Shown: piece after piece, positions 1 to 6,319 of the stretch
Layout of the letters: each line of letters starts with the position of its first letter
Numbering within the stretch: position 1 is the first letter of the stretch
Assembly: GCA_016781635.1 (NCBI GenBank)
Contig: JADDPY010000565.1
Location: 28,081 to 39,418, forward strand
Direction of reading: 5' to 3'
DNA from: Rubrobacter sp.
GTDB lineage: Bacteria > Actinomycetota > Rubrobacteria > Rubrobacterales > Rubrobacteraceae
Length of the DNA: 11,338 bases
The notes under the pieces: generated by a model
Told to the model about the DNA's origin: nothing
Database searches by the model: none
What the model saw: the letters and a program-made list of their open reading frames with translations, nothing else
Translations under genes and position numbers: made by a program

Positions 1-452
1 CCCGTGAGGAAGTGGACCGAAGGCTCGGCCTCGACGCGGCGGCGGACGCGCTCCTCCAGCCCGTACCGGCTCGCGGCGCGCATCGTGATGCCGGAGCGGA
101 AGCGTGGCAGGCGTCCGGCGGGTAGATCCGTTATGGCGTCCCCCGCCTGGTCCAACTCCGGACACCCGGCAGCGGCAAGCTCGTCGTCGAGGCCGGGGAA
201 GTAACGCTCCAGGATCTCCCAGCCCCGCGCCGCGAGGCTGTGGAGGTGGCGACCCTGCGGGACCCCCTTGCGGCGTCCCCCGCCGGGGCCTTCGGGCGCA
301 GGCGCGAGCGCGTCGCGCTCCAGGATCGTCACGCGCCCGAAGTGCCGGGCCAGGACGCGGGCAGCGAGCAGGCCGCCCATCCCCGCGCCGACGACGACGG
401 CGTGGCACCTCTCCAGACCGTGCGCGTTGGTTTTGTTCGGCTCGTTTCGCAC
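1..452 (-). CDS. FAD-dependent monooxygenase/oxidoreductase, N-terminal part (truncated by window edge)
   Basis: Reading the minus strand from a GTG at 452 gives 150 codons without a stop, running off the left edge. Residues 18-27 contain a Rossmann dinucleotide-binding motif (VVVGAGMGG, pattern GxGxxG at 22-27), and the second strand ends in TILERD, whose Glu45 is the usual ribose contact of FAD. Further on is GVPQGRHLHSL followed by a leucine-rich helix and LERYFPGL. This arrangement is typical of aromatic-hydroxylase-like flavoproteins (PHBH/squalene-epoxidase-like) common in actinobacteria. The substrate cannot be told. GTG 452 is chosen because a TACAAT box lies 7 nt upstream and no in-frame start with a Shine-Dalgarno sequence is present, suggesting a leaderless transcript. 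The gene diverges from the phospholipid cassette and need not share its function. The fold is well supported; the exact reaction is unknown. Confidence 0.8.
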   Translation of the reverse strand, partial: MRNEPNKTNAHGLERCHAVVVGAGMGGLLAARVLARHFGRVTILERDALAPAPEGPGGGRRKGVPQGRHLHSLAARGWEILERYFPGLDDELAAAGCPELDQAGDAITDLPAGRLPRFRSGITMRAASRYGLEERVRRRVEAEPSVHFLT

Positions 453-488
453 CCGACGGATTGTAGGATGGATAATCTCCGGGGTCAG
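453..488 (-). promoter_or_regulatory. Candidate leaderless promoter of the FAD oxidoreductase
   Basis: On the minus strand CTGACC (488-483) and TACAAT (465-460) are separated by 17 nt. Seven nt after the -10 box comes the GTG start at 452, so the predicted transcription start coincides with the start codon. No Shine-Dalgarno sequence lies within 20 nt of the GTG. The -10 matches 5 of 6 consensus bases and the -35 matches 4 of 6. Confidence 0.5.
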
Positions 489-543
489 CGAAGCGTCGCA
501 CAGGGCGGTAGACGTGGTCACGAAATCCGGGCCGACGCTGGCT

Positions 544-549
544 TATACT
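544..549 (+). promoter_or_regulatory. Possible -10 box for the lipid cassette
   Basis: TATACT (5 of 6 consensus bases) lies about 80 nt before the first gene of the phospholipid cassette, in the divergent spacer 453-627. No convincing -35 hexamer sits 16-18 nt upstream, so this is a weak call. Apart from this box and the opposing promoter nothing else is evident in the spacer. Confidence 0.3.
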
Positions 550-627
550 GCTCTGGCGTGGCAGCTTGCATTTCGTATCTACCCGGGAAGTTCCGGCTCG
601 AAGACCGGGGAAACTAGGAGGGTATTG

Positions 628-1239
628 GTGTTGAAGAAGCCGGGTTCCCGCCTCGGCCGGGACTTGTACCGTCGGGCGCTCTTTCTGGGGTCCATGATCC
701 TGCACCCAAGGAGGGTCGGCGCGGTCTGGCCGACGAGCCGCCGGGCGGTCGAGGATCTCCTGGACATGGAGGACCTCTCGCGAGCGAGCATCGTCGTCGA
801 GTTCGGGACGGGCACAGGGGTGTACACGGAGGAGATCCTGAAGCGCCTCGGCCCGGACGGCAGCTTCCTCGCCTTCGAGGTCGACGGTGGCCTGGCCCAA
901 GCCGTTTCCACACGCCTCCCCGACCCGCGCCTCACCGTAATAAACGACTCGGCCGAGAACGTCGATCGCTACCTCTCCGGACGCAAGGCCGACGCCGTAG
1001 TGAGCAGCCTGCCCTTCACGACGCTACCCGGGAACCTCAAGCAGGAGATCCTCGAGGCCGCCCGCGACGCGCTCAGGCCCGGCGGCTCCATGCTCGTCCT
1101 CCAGTACTCGAAGAACATCCTGCCGGAGCTGGAACGCCTCTTCGGGAGGATCCGCCGCCGATTCTCGCCCCTCAACGTCCCGCCCGCCTTCCTCTTCGCC
1201 TGCGAGAAGCCCGCAGATCCCTCCGGGGAAACCGCGTGA
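628..1239 (+). CDS. SAM-dependent phospholipid N-methyltransferase-like protein (PmtA family)
   Basis: 203 residues from GTG 628, chosen because AGGAGGG at 616-622 is 5 nt upstream; TTG 625 and 631 are alternatives, and the open frame continues upstream without coding character. Class I methyltransferase features are clear: motif I VEFGTGTGVYT (57-67), an acidic residue after beta-2 (LAFEVD, Glu84), ADAVVSSLPF at 121-130, and the LRPGG turn at 149-153. The N-terminal PTSRRAV segment, the SSLPF...LP stretch and the final SPLNVPPAFLF block are the layout of PmtA-type phosphatidylethanolamine N-methyltransferases, whose usual length is about 200 residues. They could also suggest the related KsgA-like fold. 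The stop overlaps the psd start (GTGA), so the two are translationally coupled. From this context the likely substrate is PE, giving mono-, di- or trimethylated PE. The fold is secure; the substrate is inferred. Confidence 0.78.
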   Translation: MLKKPGSRLGRDLYRRALFLGSMILHPRRVGAVWPTSRRAVEDLLDMEDLSRASIVVEFGTGTGVYTEEILKRLGPDGSFLAFEVDGGLAQAVSTRLPDPRLTVINDSAENVDRYLSGRKADAVVSSLPFTTLPGNLKQEILEAARDALRPGGSMLVLQYSKNILPELERLFGRIRRRFSPLNVPPAFLFACEKPADPSGETA

Positions 1240-1916
1240 CGCGGAGAAGCTGGGCCGTCGCCCGGCCCTACTTCCTCCCCCCTCTCGCACTCGGCGCTCT
1301 ACTGCTGGCCCTCGGGCGCAGGAGGCTCGGCTTGGCGGGTTTGCTGGCTTCTCTAGGAGTCCTGGCCTTTTTCAGGGACCCGGAGCGCAAGCTCGTCCCC
1401 GAGCCCGGGGTCGCTTACGCCGCGGCGGACGGGTTCGTCAAGAGCGTGGACGAGGTCGAGGAGGCATCCCTGTCCGGGGGCCACGGCCTGAGCATCAGCA
1501 CCTTCCTCTCGCTGCACAACGTCCACGTCAACCGTAGCCCCGTCGCGGGCAAGGTTTCCGCGTTCGAGGAGATCGGGGGCGGCTATGCCCCGGCGCTCTT
1601 CGAGAGCTCGGAGGGCAACCGGCGCAACCGGCTCGTCATCGAGGACGAGACCGGAACGTCGGCGGTCGTGATCCCGAAAGCGGGGGTGATCGCCCGCAGG
1701 ATCTCCTCCTGGGTCGGGGTCGGGGACGAGGTCGAGGCGGGCGGGAGGATAGGGCTGATCCACTTCGGCTCCCGCACGGACGTAATCGTGCCCCCCGACT
1801 GGAAGCCGCTCGTCTCCCCCGGCGCCAGGGTCCGGGCCGGGCTCACCCCCATAGCGCGGCAAGTAGCTCCGCCGGTCTCCAGCGCCTCCGGGCGCTTCGA
1901 AAGGGGCGGCCGGTGA
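1236..1916 (+). CDS. psd: Phosphatidylserine decarboxylase proenzyme
   Basis: 226 residues; GTG 1236 overlaps the preceding stop by 4 bp, with a GGGGA-type Shine-Dalgarno sequence just upstream. The enzyme decarboxylates phosphatidylserine to phosphatidylethanolamine using a pyruvoyl group made by self-cleavage. Seen in the sequence: two N-terminal hydrophobic segments (about 11-45), FFRDPER (45-51), AAADGFV with Asp65, LHNVHVNR with His94 and His97, and IHFGSRTDV, where cleavage is expected between Gly178 and Ser179. By analogy with the E. coli enzyme, Asp65, His97 and Ser179 would form the autocatalytic triad. The short length and FGSR motif match the compact Psd class found in archaea and many Gram-positives. 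The C-terminal 15 residues look unstructured. It sits between the methyltransferase and pssA, which fits a PS-PE-PC route. Confidence 0.95.
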   Translation: MTRRSWAVARPYFLPPLALGALLLALGRRRLGLAGLLASLGVLAFFRDPERKLVPEPGVAYAAADGFVKSVDEVEEASLSGGHGLSISTFLSLHNVHVNRSPVAGKVSAFEEIGGGYAPALFESSEGNRRNRLVIEDETGTSAVVIPKAGVIARRISSWVGVGDEVEAGGRIGLIHFGSRTDVIVPPDWKPLVSPGARVRAGLTPIARQVAPPVSSASGRFERGGR

Positions 1917-2497
1917 TCGCCCTTCTACCGTCGGTCCTGACCTGCGCCAACCTGGCAGCCGGCTTTGTGGCGCTGTCCTTCACGGCCGGGGGCCTCTTTC
2001 TGGAGGCCGCCCTTCTCATCGCGCTCGCGGCCGGCCTGGATCTCGTGGACGGCGCGCTCGCCCGGCTCTGCTCGGCCGAGGGGGAGTTCGGCAGCAACCT
2101 CGACTCGTTGGCGGATGTTGTCTCCTTCGGCGCCGTCCCCGCCTTCGCCCTGTACCTGAGCACGCTGCAGGACCTGCCCTACGCCGGCCTCGCGGTCTGC
2201 GCGGGCTTCCTGGTTTGCGGCGCCATGCGCTTGGCCAGGTTCCCGCTCGTCAAGAGGGAGGGCTGCTACCTCGGCCTCCCCATACCGCCCGCGGGGCTAG
2301 CCCTCGCCCTCCTCGCCGCCGCCGGAGCCTCGCCGGTAGTAGCGCTGACAGCTGCCCTCGCCCTCGGGGCGCTGATGGTCAGCAAGCTCCCCTTCCCCTC
2401 CGCCACGACGGCGCTGAGGGTCTGCAAGAAAGCGGTGGGCCAGGGCCCCGAACCGGGGACCGAAGAGCCGCTGCGCGACGCGGGCGGCTCCCGCTAG
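1913..2497 (+). CDS. pssA: CDP-diacylglycerol--serine O-phosphatidyltransferase
   Basis: 194 residues from GTG 1913, overlapping the psd stop by 4 bp (GTGA). It is a polytopic membrane protein with the CDP-alcohol phosphotransferase signature DGx2ARx8Gx3Dx3D at residues 46-68: D46-G47, A50-R51, G60, D64 and D68, with an extra Asp at 43. Later SxxG/AMRLARF and GLPIPPAGLAL are typical of the Bacillus-type (class II) PssA rather than of PgsA. The protein transfers a phosphatidyl group from CDP-diacylglycerol to serine, making PS for the Psd encoded just upstream. About six hydrophobic segments are visible. The last 20 residues are polar and probably cytosolic. The gene ends the operon; only 14 bp separate it from the converging LLM oxidoreductase gene, and no clear terminator hairpin is seen there. 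Confidence 0.93.
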   Translation: MIALLPSVLTCANLAAGFVALSFTAGGLFLEAALLIALAAGLDLVDGALARLCSAEGEFGSNLDSLADVVSFGAVPAFALYLSTLQDLPYAGLAVCAGFLVCGAMRLARFPLVKREGCYLGLPIPPAGLALALLAAAGASPVVALTAALALGALMVSKLPFPSATTALRVCKKAVGQGPEPGTEEPLRDAGGSR

Positions 2498-2511
2498 CCC
2501 TCCGAAAGGTC

Positions 2512-3285
2512 TTATCCCCCGTTCCGAGAGTCGCGCCAGGCTACAAGCTCCTTCAACGGGTCGAGGTCGTAGTCGGGGCCGCTGACACCGTACATCAGAT
2601 GGGTAATGCCGTTCTCCACGAAGGCGTCGGCGTTCTTGATCTGGTCCGGCCGAACGAGGACGGAACGCTCGATCTCGGCCTTGTCGCGCCCGACCTTTTC
2701 GCACCACTCGTCGAGTATCTTGCTCTTCCGGCCCGCGGCCTCGGGGTCGCCGAATCCGTTCCAGATGTGGGCATGCTCGGCGACGATTCTGAGCGTCACC
2801 TTCTCGCCCCCGCCACCGATGAGGATGGGGACATTACGCGTCGGAGGCGGGTTCAAGCGGCCCATACGCTCCTCGATCACCGGCATCGACCGGTCGAGGT
2901 CCTTGAGCCGGCCCGGCGCCGTCCCGAACTCGTAGCCGTACTCGTCGTAGTCTTTCTGGAACCAGCCGCTCCCCATCCCCAGGATGAGCCTCCCACCCGA
3001 GATGTGGTCCACCGTCCTCGCCATGTCCGCGACCAGGTTGGCGTTACGATAAGAGTTGCACGTAACGAGCGCCCCGAACTCCACCCGCTCCGTAACCTCG
3101 GCCATCGCCGCAAGCATGGTCCAGCACTCGAAATGCTTGCCCTCGGGCTCGCCGTAGAGCGGGTAGAAATGGTCCCAGTTGAAGAGCGTGTCCGCCCCCA
3201 TCTCCTCGACCCTGAGCCACGCATCGCGCATCTGGCCGTACTCCGCGTGCTGCGGCTGAATCTGTGCACCAACCCGTACCGACAA
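2512..3285 (-). CDS. LLM-class F420-dependent oxidoreductase (Rv1855c-like family)
   Basis: 257 residues from TTG 3285; the TTG is preferred because AGGAGGA (3297-3291) lies 5 nt before it and the protein then starts [14 protein letters not shown], the normal beginning of this family. Characteristic blocks follow: [50 protein letters not shown] and [15 protein letters not shown]. These belong to the bacterial luciferase-like (beta/alpha)8 fold, and the Rv1855c-like subfamily is predicted to use coenzyme F420. The physiological substrate is not known for the family. The protein is complete and of normal length. It is transcribed away from the structured spacer 3286-3564, which carries a matching promoter, and converges on pssA. 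Confidence 0.9.
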   Translation of the reverse strand: MSVRVGAQIQPQHAEYGQMRDAWLRVEEMGADTLFNWDHFYPLYGEPEGKHFECWTMLAAMAEVTERVEFGALVTCNSYRNANLVADMARTVDHISGGRLILGMGSGWFQKDYDEYGYEFGTAPGRLKDLDRSMPVIEERMGRLNPPPTRNVPILIGGGGEKVTLRIVAEHAHIWNGFGDPEAAGRKSKILDEWCEKVGRDKAEIERSVLVRPDQIKNADAFVENGITHLMYGVSGPDYDLDPLKELVAWRDSRNGG

Positions 3286-3290
3286 AGCTC

Positions 3291-3297
3291 TCCTCCT
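3291..3297 (-). promoter_or_regulatory. Strong ribosome binding site deciding the TTG start at 3285
   Basis: AGGAGGA on the minus strand, separated by 5 nt from the TTG codon. There is no ATG or GTG at a usable distance in the same frame. Confidence 0.75.
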
Positions 3298-3322
3298 ACA
3301 CGGTTTTCCTATGCCACGGGGG

Positions 3323-3376
3323 ATTATGCGACCATACCACCCGGCGGTCCACCCACACCACGTGGTGGTCCACCCA
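3323..3376 (-). promoter_or_regulatory. Candidate promoter with repeat operators upstream of the LLM oxidoreductase
   Basis: On the minus strand TGGACC (3351-3346) and CATAAT (3328-3323) are spaced by 17 nt, giving a leader of about 30 nt before the TTG start. In plus orientation the segment holds two exact copies of GGTCCACCCA (3346-3355 and 3367-3376) set 21 bp apart, about two helical turns. Between them is the perfect 12-bp palindrome CACCACGTGGTG (3356-3367). One repeat overlaps the -35 box. The layout suggests a regulator binding site; the regulator is unknown. Confidence 0.45.
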
Positions 3377-3399
3377 GCCCCCCCTCCAAGGGTGGGGGC
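3377..3399. repeat. GC-rich hairpin in the divergent spacer
   Basis: GCCCCC (3377-3382) pairs with GGGGGC (3394-3399), and CCT (3383-3385) with AGG (3389-3391) around a CCA loop, leaving a two-base bulge. It directly abuts the second GGTCCACCCA repeat. There is no U-tract on either side and no gene on either strand that it would obviously terminate. Confidence 0.4.
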
Positions 3400-3474
3400 A
3401 TGCCTGCGCCGCGTACATCCGGGCGGCACGAGCGCGGCGGTACGTTGTATCGGGCGTGCATACTTCGGGCCATT

Positions 3475-3498
3475 CTCTTCGAGCACCGCTCGTAAGAG
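3475..3498. repeat. 10-bp hairpin upstream of the 3565 gene
   Basis: CTCTTCGAGC (3475-3484), loop ACC, then GCTCG, one bulged T and AAGAG (3488-3498). All ten pairs are Watson-Crick. On the plus strand it is followed by CTTTCGAC, not a strong U-tract. It lies 67 bp before the next start codon and may sit in that gene's leader or end a short transcript. Confidence 0.4.
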
Positions 3499-3564
3499 CT
3501 TTCGACAGCGTTTCCCGGGGGTTAAGATGCCGTCTGCGGAGACGATCGGTACGGTGGGGTTGCC

Positions 3565-4020
3565 ATGATCGTGAACACGGACATAGGGTCCGTGCTCCGG
3601 AAAGGGGTAAAGAAGATGTTGGAGAGCGGAACTGACGGTATAGGTAGGCGTCCGAGGTATTGGACGCTCGGCAGGGAAGGCTCTTCCCATCTGGAGGTAT
3701 TCACCATCGACCAGGACGGTCGTGGGGAGGCCCTAGTGGTCTTCGGCTTCGAGGAGGAAGCGCAGCTGTTCCTCGGCCTCGAGGAGAAGTGCGCGGGCTG
3801 GCACGCACGCGAGACTACGACCGGCGAACTCATTTCCATGCTCTACGGGCCCTGCGCCAGCATCAGCCGCGTCATGATCGACCCTCTCCCCCAGAAGATC
3901 GCCGGTGGGACAAGGATGCAACCTCTGAGCATGAGCTGCAAGGAACTCTCCCGCAGCCTGATGAGTGCGAGCGGGGTCGCGGGCGGCGCGATGCCAGCCC
4001 TGGCAACCCTGCACCCGTAA
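3565..4020 (+). CDS. Hypothetical protein, 151 residues
   Basis: I do not recognise this protein. ATG 3565 has GGTGGGG about 5 nt upstream; ATG 3616 (residue 18) behind GGAAAGGGG is an equally plausible start and would give 134 residues. Codon use (G/C third positions) supports a real gene. There is no signal peptide or membrane segment. The centre reads like an alternating alpha/beta domain: a strand LEVFTID, a strand ALVVFGF, an acidic helix [30 protein letters not shown], and a final strand RVMIDPLP. Cysteines at 76, 97 and 125 are not in a known metal-binding pattern. The C-terminus after residue 110 is Ser/Ala/Gly-rich and probably flexible. It stands alone between the LLM oxidoreductase (divergent) and the haloacid dehalogenase gene (same strand, with its own -10 box), so context gives no function. 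Confidence 0.65.
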   Translation: MIVNTDIGSVLRKGVKKMLESGTDGIGRRPRYWTLGREGSSHLEVFTIDQDGRGEALVVFGFEEEAQLFLGLEEKCAGWHARETTTGELISMLYGPCASISRVMIDPLPQKIAGGTRMQPLSMSCKELSRSLMSASGVAGGAMPALATLHP

Positions 4021-4072
4021 CACCCGCCACCTGGAAACTCTGCCCGAAGGGGCCCGTAAACGAGGGTACCGT

Positions 4073-4078
4073 TATAAT
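4073..4078 (+). promoter_or_regulatory. -10 box of the haloacid dehalogenase gene
   Basis: A perfect TATAAT 53 nt before the ATG at 4132, in an otherwise GC-rich 111-bp spacer. No good -35 hexamer is present 16-18 nt upstream and there is no extended TGn, so the promoter may need an activator or an alternative sigma factor. Confidence 0.5.
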
Positions 4079-4131
4079 CCGGGCTTCGTTACAGGCGGGC
4101 AGACGGGGAGGACTCCAGGGGTGAACGGTTG

Positions 4132-4845
4132 ATGGATTCAGGTTCCTTGAAGGCGCTCGCCTTCGACGTCTTCGGCACCGTCGTGGACTGGCGGGGGTCC
4201 GTGATCCGCGAGGGCGAAGCCCTCGGCCGCGAGAAGAACTTCGGGGACGTGGACTGGGCCGCCTTCGCCGACGCGTGGCGCGGCAGGTACGCCCCCTCCA
4301 TGGACCGCGTCAGGCGCGGCGAGACGCCCTGGAAGAACCTCGACGCCCTGCACCGGGCCTCCCTGGAAGAGCTCCTCGACGAGTTCGGCATCGAGGGCCT
4401 GACGGAGGCTGACAAGGATCACCTCAACAAGGCCTGGCACCGCCTCGACCCCTGGCCGGACTCCGTCGAGGGGCTGAAGCGTCTCAAGGAACGCTACACC
4501 ATAACCACCCTCTCCAACGGGAACGTCGCCCTCCTCAACAACATGGCGAAGAGCGCCGGACTCCCGTGGAATCTTATCCTCTCGGCCGAGATTGTCCGCC
4601 ACTACAAGCCCGACCCCGAGACCTACCTCATGGTCCCGGGCCTGCTCGACCTGCGCCCCGAACAGGTCATGCTCGTAGCAGCCCATCCCTCCGACCTCCG
4701 CAGCGCGCAGGAGCACGGCCTTCGCACCGCCTACGTGCTCCGCCCCCAGGAGTGGGGCCCCGACTGGCAGCCCGACCCCCCCGACCCTTCCTTCGACATA
4801 AACGCCGAAGACTTCCTGGAACTCGCGGAGAAGCTCGGCGCCTAG
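4132..4845 (+). CDS. Haloacid dehalogenase type II-like hydrolase (HAD superfamily)
   Basis: 237 residues from ATG 4132, preceded by AGGGGTGA at 7 nt; TTG 4129 is directly in front but less likely. HAD motifs are complete: motif I FDVFGTVVDWR with nucleophile Asp12, motif II LSNGN with Ser128, motif III Lys159 in HYKPDPETY, and motif IV VAAHPSDL with Asp188. Position +2 after the nucleophile is Phe14, not the Asp of HAD phosphatases, which points to the L-2-haloacid dehalogenase subclass (EC 3.8.1.2; hydrolysis of 2-haloacids to 2-hydroxyacids). Between motifs I and II lies a helical cap of about 100 residues, as usual for this group. Motif IV is normally AAHxWDL; here the Trp is Ser. Many members have no tested substrate, so the true substrate is open. 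It is a likely cytosolic single-gene unit converging on the MFS gene. Confidence 0.88.
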   Translation: MDSGSLKALAFDVFGTVVDWRGSVIREGEALGREKNFGDVDWAAFADAWRGRYAPSMDRVRRGETPWKNLDALHRASLEELLDEFGIEGLTEADKDHLNKAWHRLDPWPDSVEGLKRLKERYTITTLSNGNVALLNNMAKSAGLPWNLILSAEIVRHYKPDPETYLMVPGLLDLRPEQVMLVAAHPSDLRSAQEHGLRTAYVLRPQEWGPDWQPDPPDPSFDINAEDFLELAEKLGA

Positions 4846-4947
4846 AAATACCGTAAGGAGTGCCGCCACGCTCGTGGGTTAGGCAGGGTCTAGAGCGAAG
4901 AGGCGCTAGCGGATTTCCTGTGCACGATGAGCGCTAACTCGACGGGA

Positions 4948-6195
4948 TCAGCGGCTGACGAGGTGCGCCAGGATCAGCCTGAAAATCTTGCCGTACCTCG
5001 GCTTCCCCTGCGAGACGGCCAACGCCATCAGCGCCACGCCCACCCCGATCAGGAGCACACCGGGCACGAGGAAGGGCGCCTCGAACCCGAAGTGTGCGGC
5101 CAGAAGCCCGCCGCCCAACGGCCCGATGCCGAGCGCGGCCGAGGTGATGGAGGCGGAGAGGCCGAAGGCGGCACCCTGTCGCTCGGGAGGGACCGAGGAG
5201 CGCACGGCGAGGTTCACGACCGGAATGACGATGCCGAGAAAGAAGCTCGACAGTATCCTCAACACCCAGAGCTCTGCGACGCTCCCCGCCCCGGCCTGCG
5301 GCAGAAAGGCGATTCCGGCGAGCATCAGCGCGGCGATCACGACTCGCCGCGGCCCGAACCGTGCCGCAAGACGCCCACCCAGGAGGGAGCCCACGGCCGC
5401 CGCGAGCGCAGCGACGCCGATGATCTGACCCGACAGCCCCGCCACCCTCCCCGGCTCATCGACCAGCGAGGTCAGAAAGCCAGGGATCGCCGGGACCACG
5501 CCCGTAATCGCCAGATGCACGACGAAAAGCGCCGCGAGCACCGGCACGAGCCGCCTCTTGAAGTGCAACGGTTCGCCCACGCTGTCCTCGCCCTCCGAAC
5601 TTTCTCGGGCGGGCTTCGCTTCCCCTACCCCGAAAAGGACCAGCACCCCGGAGCCCGCGAGCAGCGCCGCCGTGACCCCGAACGACGCCCTTATACCGAC
5701 GAGGTCCGCGAACAACCCGCCCGCGAACGGCCCGGCGGCAGCGGCCAGAAAGATGACCATCTGCAGCGTACCGAGCCGCTGCCCCTCCCTTCCGGCCGGC
5801 GCCGTTGCCGAGACGAGCACCGTAGCCGCGGCGACCGTTCCGGTGAGCGTGCCCTGCAAGAGCCTCAGCAGGAGCAACTGCCAGGGCGCCGTCACGAGCC
5901 CCATGCATCCCACTACCACGGCCCCGGCCAGCGTCGCTCGCAAAAGCATCGGCTTGTGCCCCAGCCGATCCGCGAGACGCCCCCAGAGCGGCGCCGCCGT
6001 CGCCATCGTCACCGCCGTCGCGGTGTTCAACAAGCCCGCCCACGCAGCGGCCCTCCCCGCGTCCTCGACCCCCAGCTGCTGCACGTACAGCGGCATGAAC
6101 GGCATCACGAACATAAAACCGGCGGTCGCCGCAAGCTGCGAGACGAGCAGCACGAAAAAAGACAACCTCCCGGTCGTCCCCCGGCCCCCGTCCAC
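4948..6195 (-). CDS. MFS drug/solute efflux transporter (DHA1-like)
   Basis: 415 residues from GTG 6195, chosen because GAGGAAG (6205-6199) precedes it and the likely -10 box (6233-6228) would leave it inside the transcript. The longest open frame starts at TTG 6237, but that codon lies upstream of the -10 box. About 12 hydrophobic segments are present in two halves joined by a charged loop (about residues 192-214). The signature loop of MFS motif A, GRLADRLGHKP, is at 72-82 and its degenerate repeat GGRLAARFGPRR at 273-284. GPFAGG (155-160) in helix 5 resembles antiporter motif C. This favours proton-coupled export, as in MdtG/TetA-type multidrug pumps; the substrate is unknown. The palindrome over its promoter suggests control by a local-type repressor, but no regulator gene adjoins it. 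The TauE gene lies upstream on the same strand. Confidence 0.87.
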   Translation of the reverse strand: MDGGRGTTGRLSFFVLLVSQLAATAGFMFVMPFMPLYVQQLGVEDAGRAAAWAGLLNTATAVTMATAAPLWGRLADRLGHKPMLLRATLAGAVVVGCMGLVTAPWQLLLLRLLQGTLTGTVAAATVLVSATAPAGREGQRLGTLQMVIFLAAAAGPFAGGLFADLVGIRASFGVTAALLAGSGVLVLFGVGEAKPARESSEGEDSVGEPLHFKRRLVPVLAALFVVHLAITGVVPAIPGFLTSLVDEPGRVAGLSGQIIGVAALAAAVGSLLGGRLAARFGPRRVVIAALMLAGIAFLPQAGAGSVAELWVLRILSSFFLGIVIPVVNLAVRSSVPPERQGAAFGLSASITSAALGIGPLGGGLLAAHFGFEAPFLVPGVLLIGVGVALMALAVSQGKPRYGKIFRLILAHLVSR

Positions 6196-6214
6196 TGTCT
6201 TCCTCAAACCAAAC

Positions 6215-6240
6215 ACTTTGTTACTAAATTGTAGCAAACT
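6215..6240 (-). promoter_or_regulatory. Operator-like inverted repeat over the -10 box of the MFS gene
   Basis: In plus orientation TTTGTTAC (6217-6224), 6 nt, then GTAGCAAA (6231-6238): 7 of 8 positions are complementary. It overlaps the minus-strand TACAAT (6233-6228), the likely -10 box, so bound protein would block transcription. Size and AT-rich half sites fit a MarR- or TetR-family operator. No convincing -35 box is seen. Confidence 0.5.
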
Positions 6241-6270
6241 TTCCGCGAAATGCTACTTATTAGAACGAGC

Positions 6271-6289
6271 GCTCCCGCGCTACGGGAGT
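6271..6289 (-). terminator. Possible terminator hairpin after the TauE/SafE gene
   Basis: CTCCCG (6272-6277) and CGGGAG (6283-6288) form a perfect 6-bp stem with a 5-nt loop, about 30 nt past the stop of the minus-strand permease gene. The following minus-strand bases CGCTCGTTCTAATAAG are only weakly U-rich, so termination may be partial. Confidence 0.4.
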
Positions 6290-6319
6290 AAGCGCCCTGG
6301 AGGGCACGAGAAGGTGCGG

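Noticed and set aside
268..627. Upstream extension of the methyltransferase frame
   Set aside because: It is antisense to the FAD oxidoreductase and its promoter, and the AGGAGGG at 616-622 marks the start at 628.
3346..3376. CRISPR or tandem-repeat array
   Set aside because: Only two short copies with an internal palindrome; no further repeats or spacers.
2215..3495. Long plus-strand open frame of 426 codons across pssA and the LLM gene
   Set aside because: It is antisense to the well-supported LLM oxidoreductase and out of frame with pssA; the product is Arg/Pro/His-rich with no domain, which is a GC-bias artefact.
3311..3568. 85-codon plus-strand open frame in the divergent spacer
   Set aside because: No Shine-Dalgarno sequence, low-complexity Pro/His composition, mixed codon use; the stretch is better explained by promoter repeats and hairpins.
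4927..6234. 435-codon plus-strand open frame
   Set aside because: It lies opposite the MFS gene throughout; the Arg/His/Gln-rich composition is that of a shadow frame.
6196..6237. TTG 6237 as start of the MFS gene
   Set aside because: It lies upstream of the likely -10 box and lacks a Shine-Dalgarno sequence, while GTG 6195 has GAGGAAG. This is not fully excluded.
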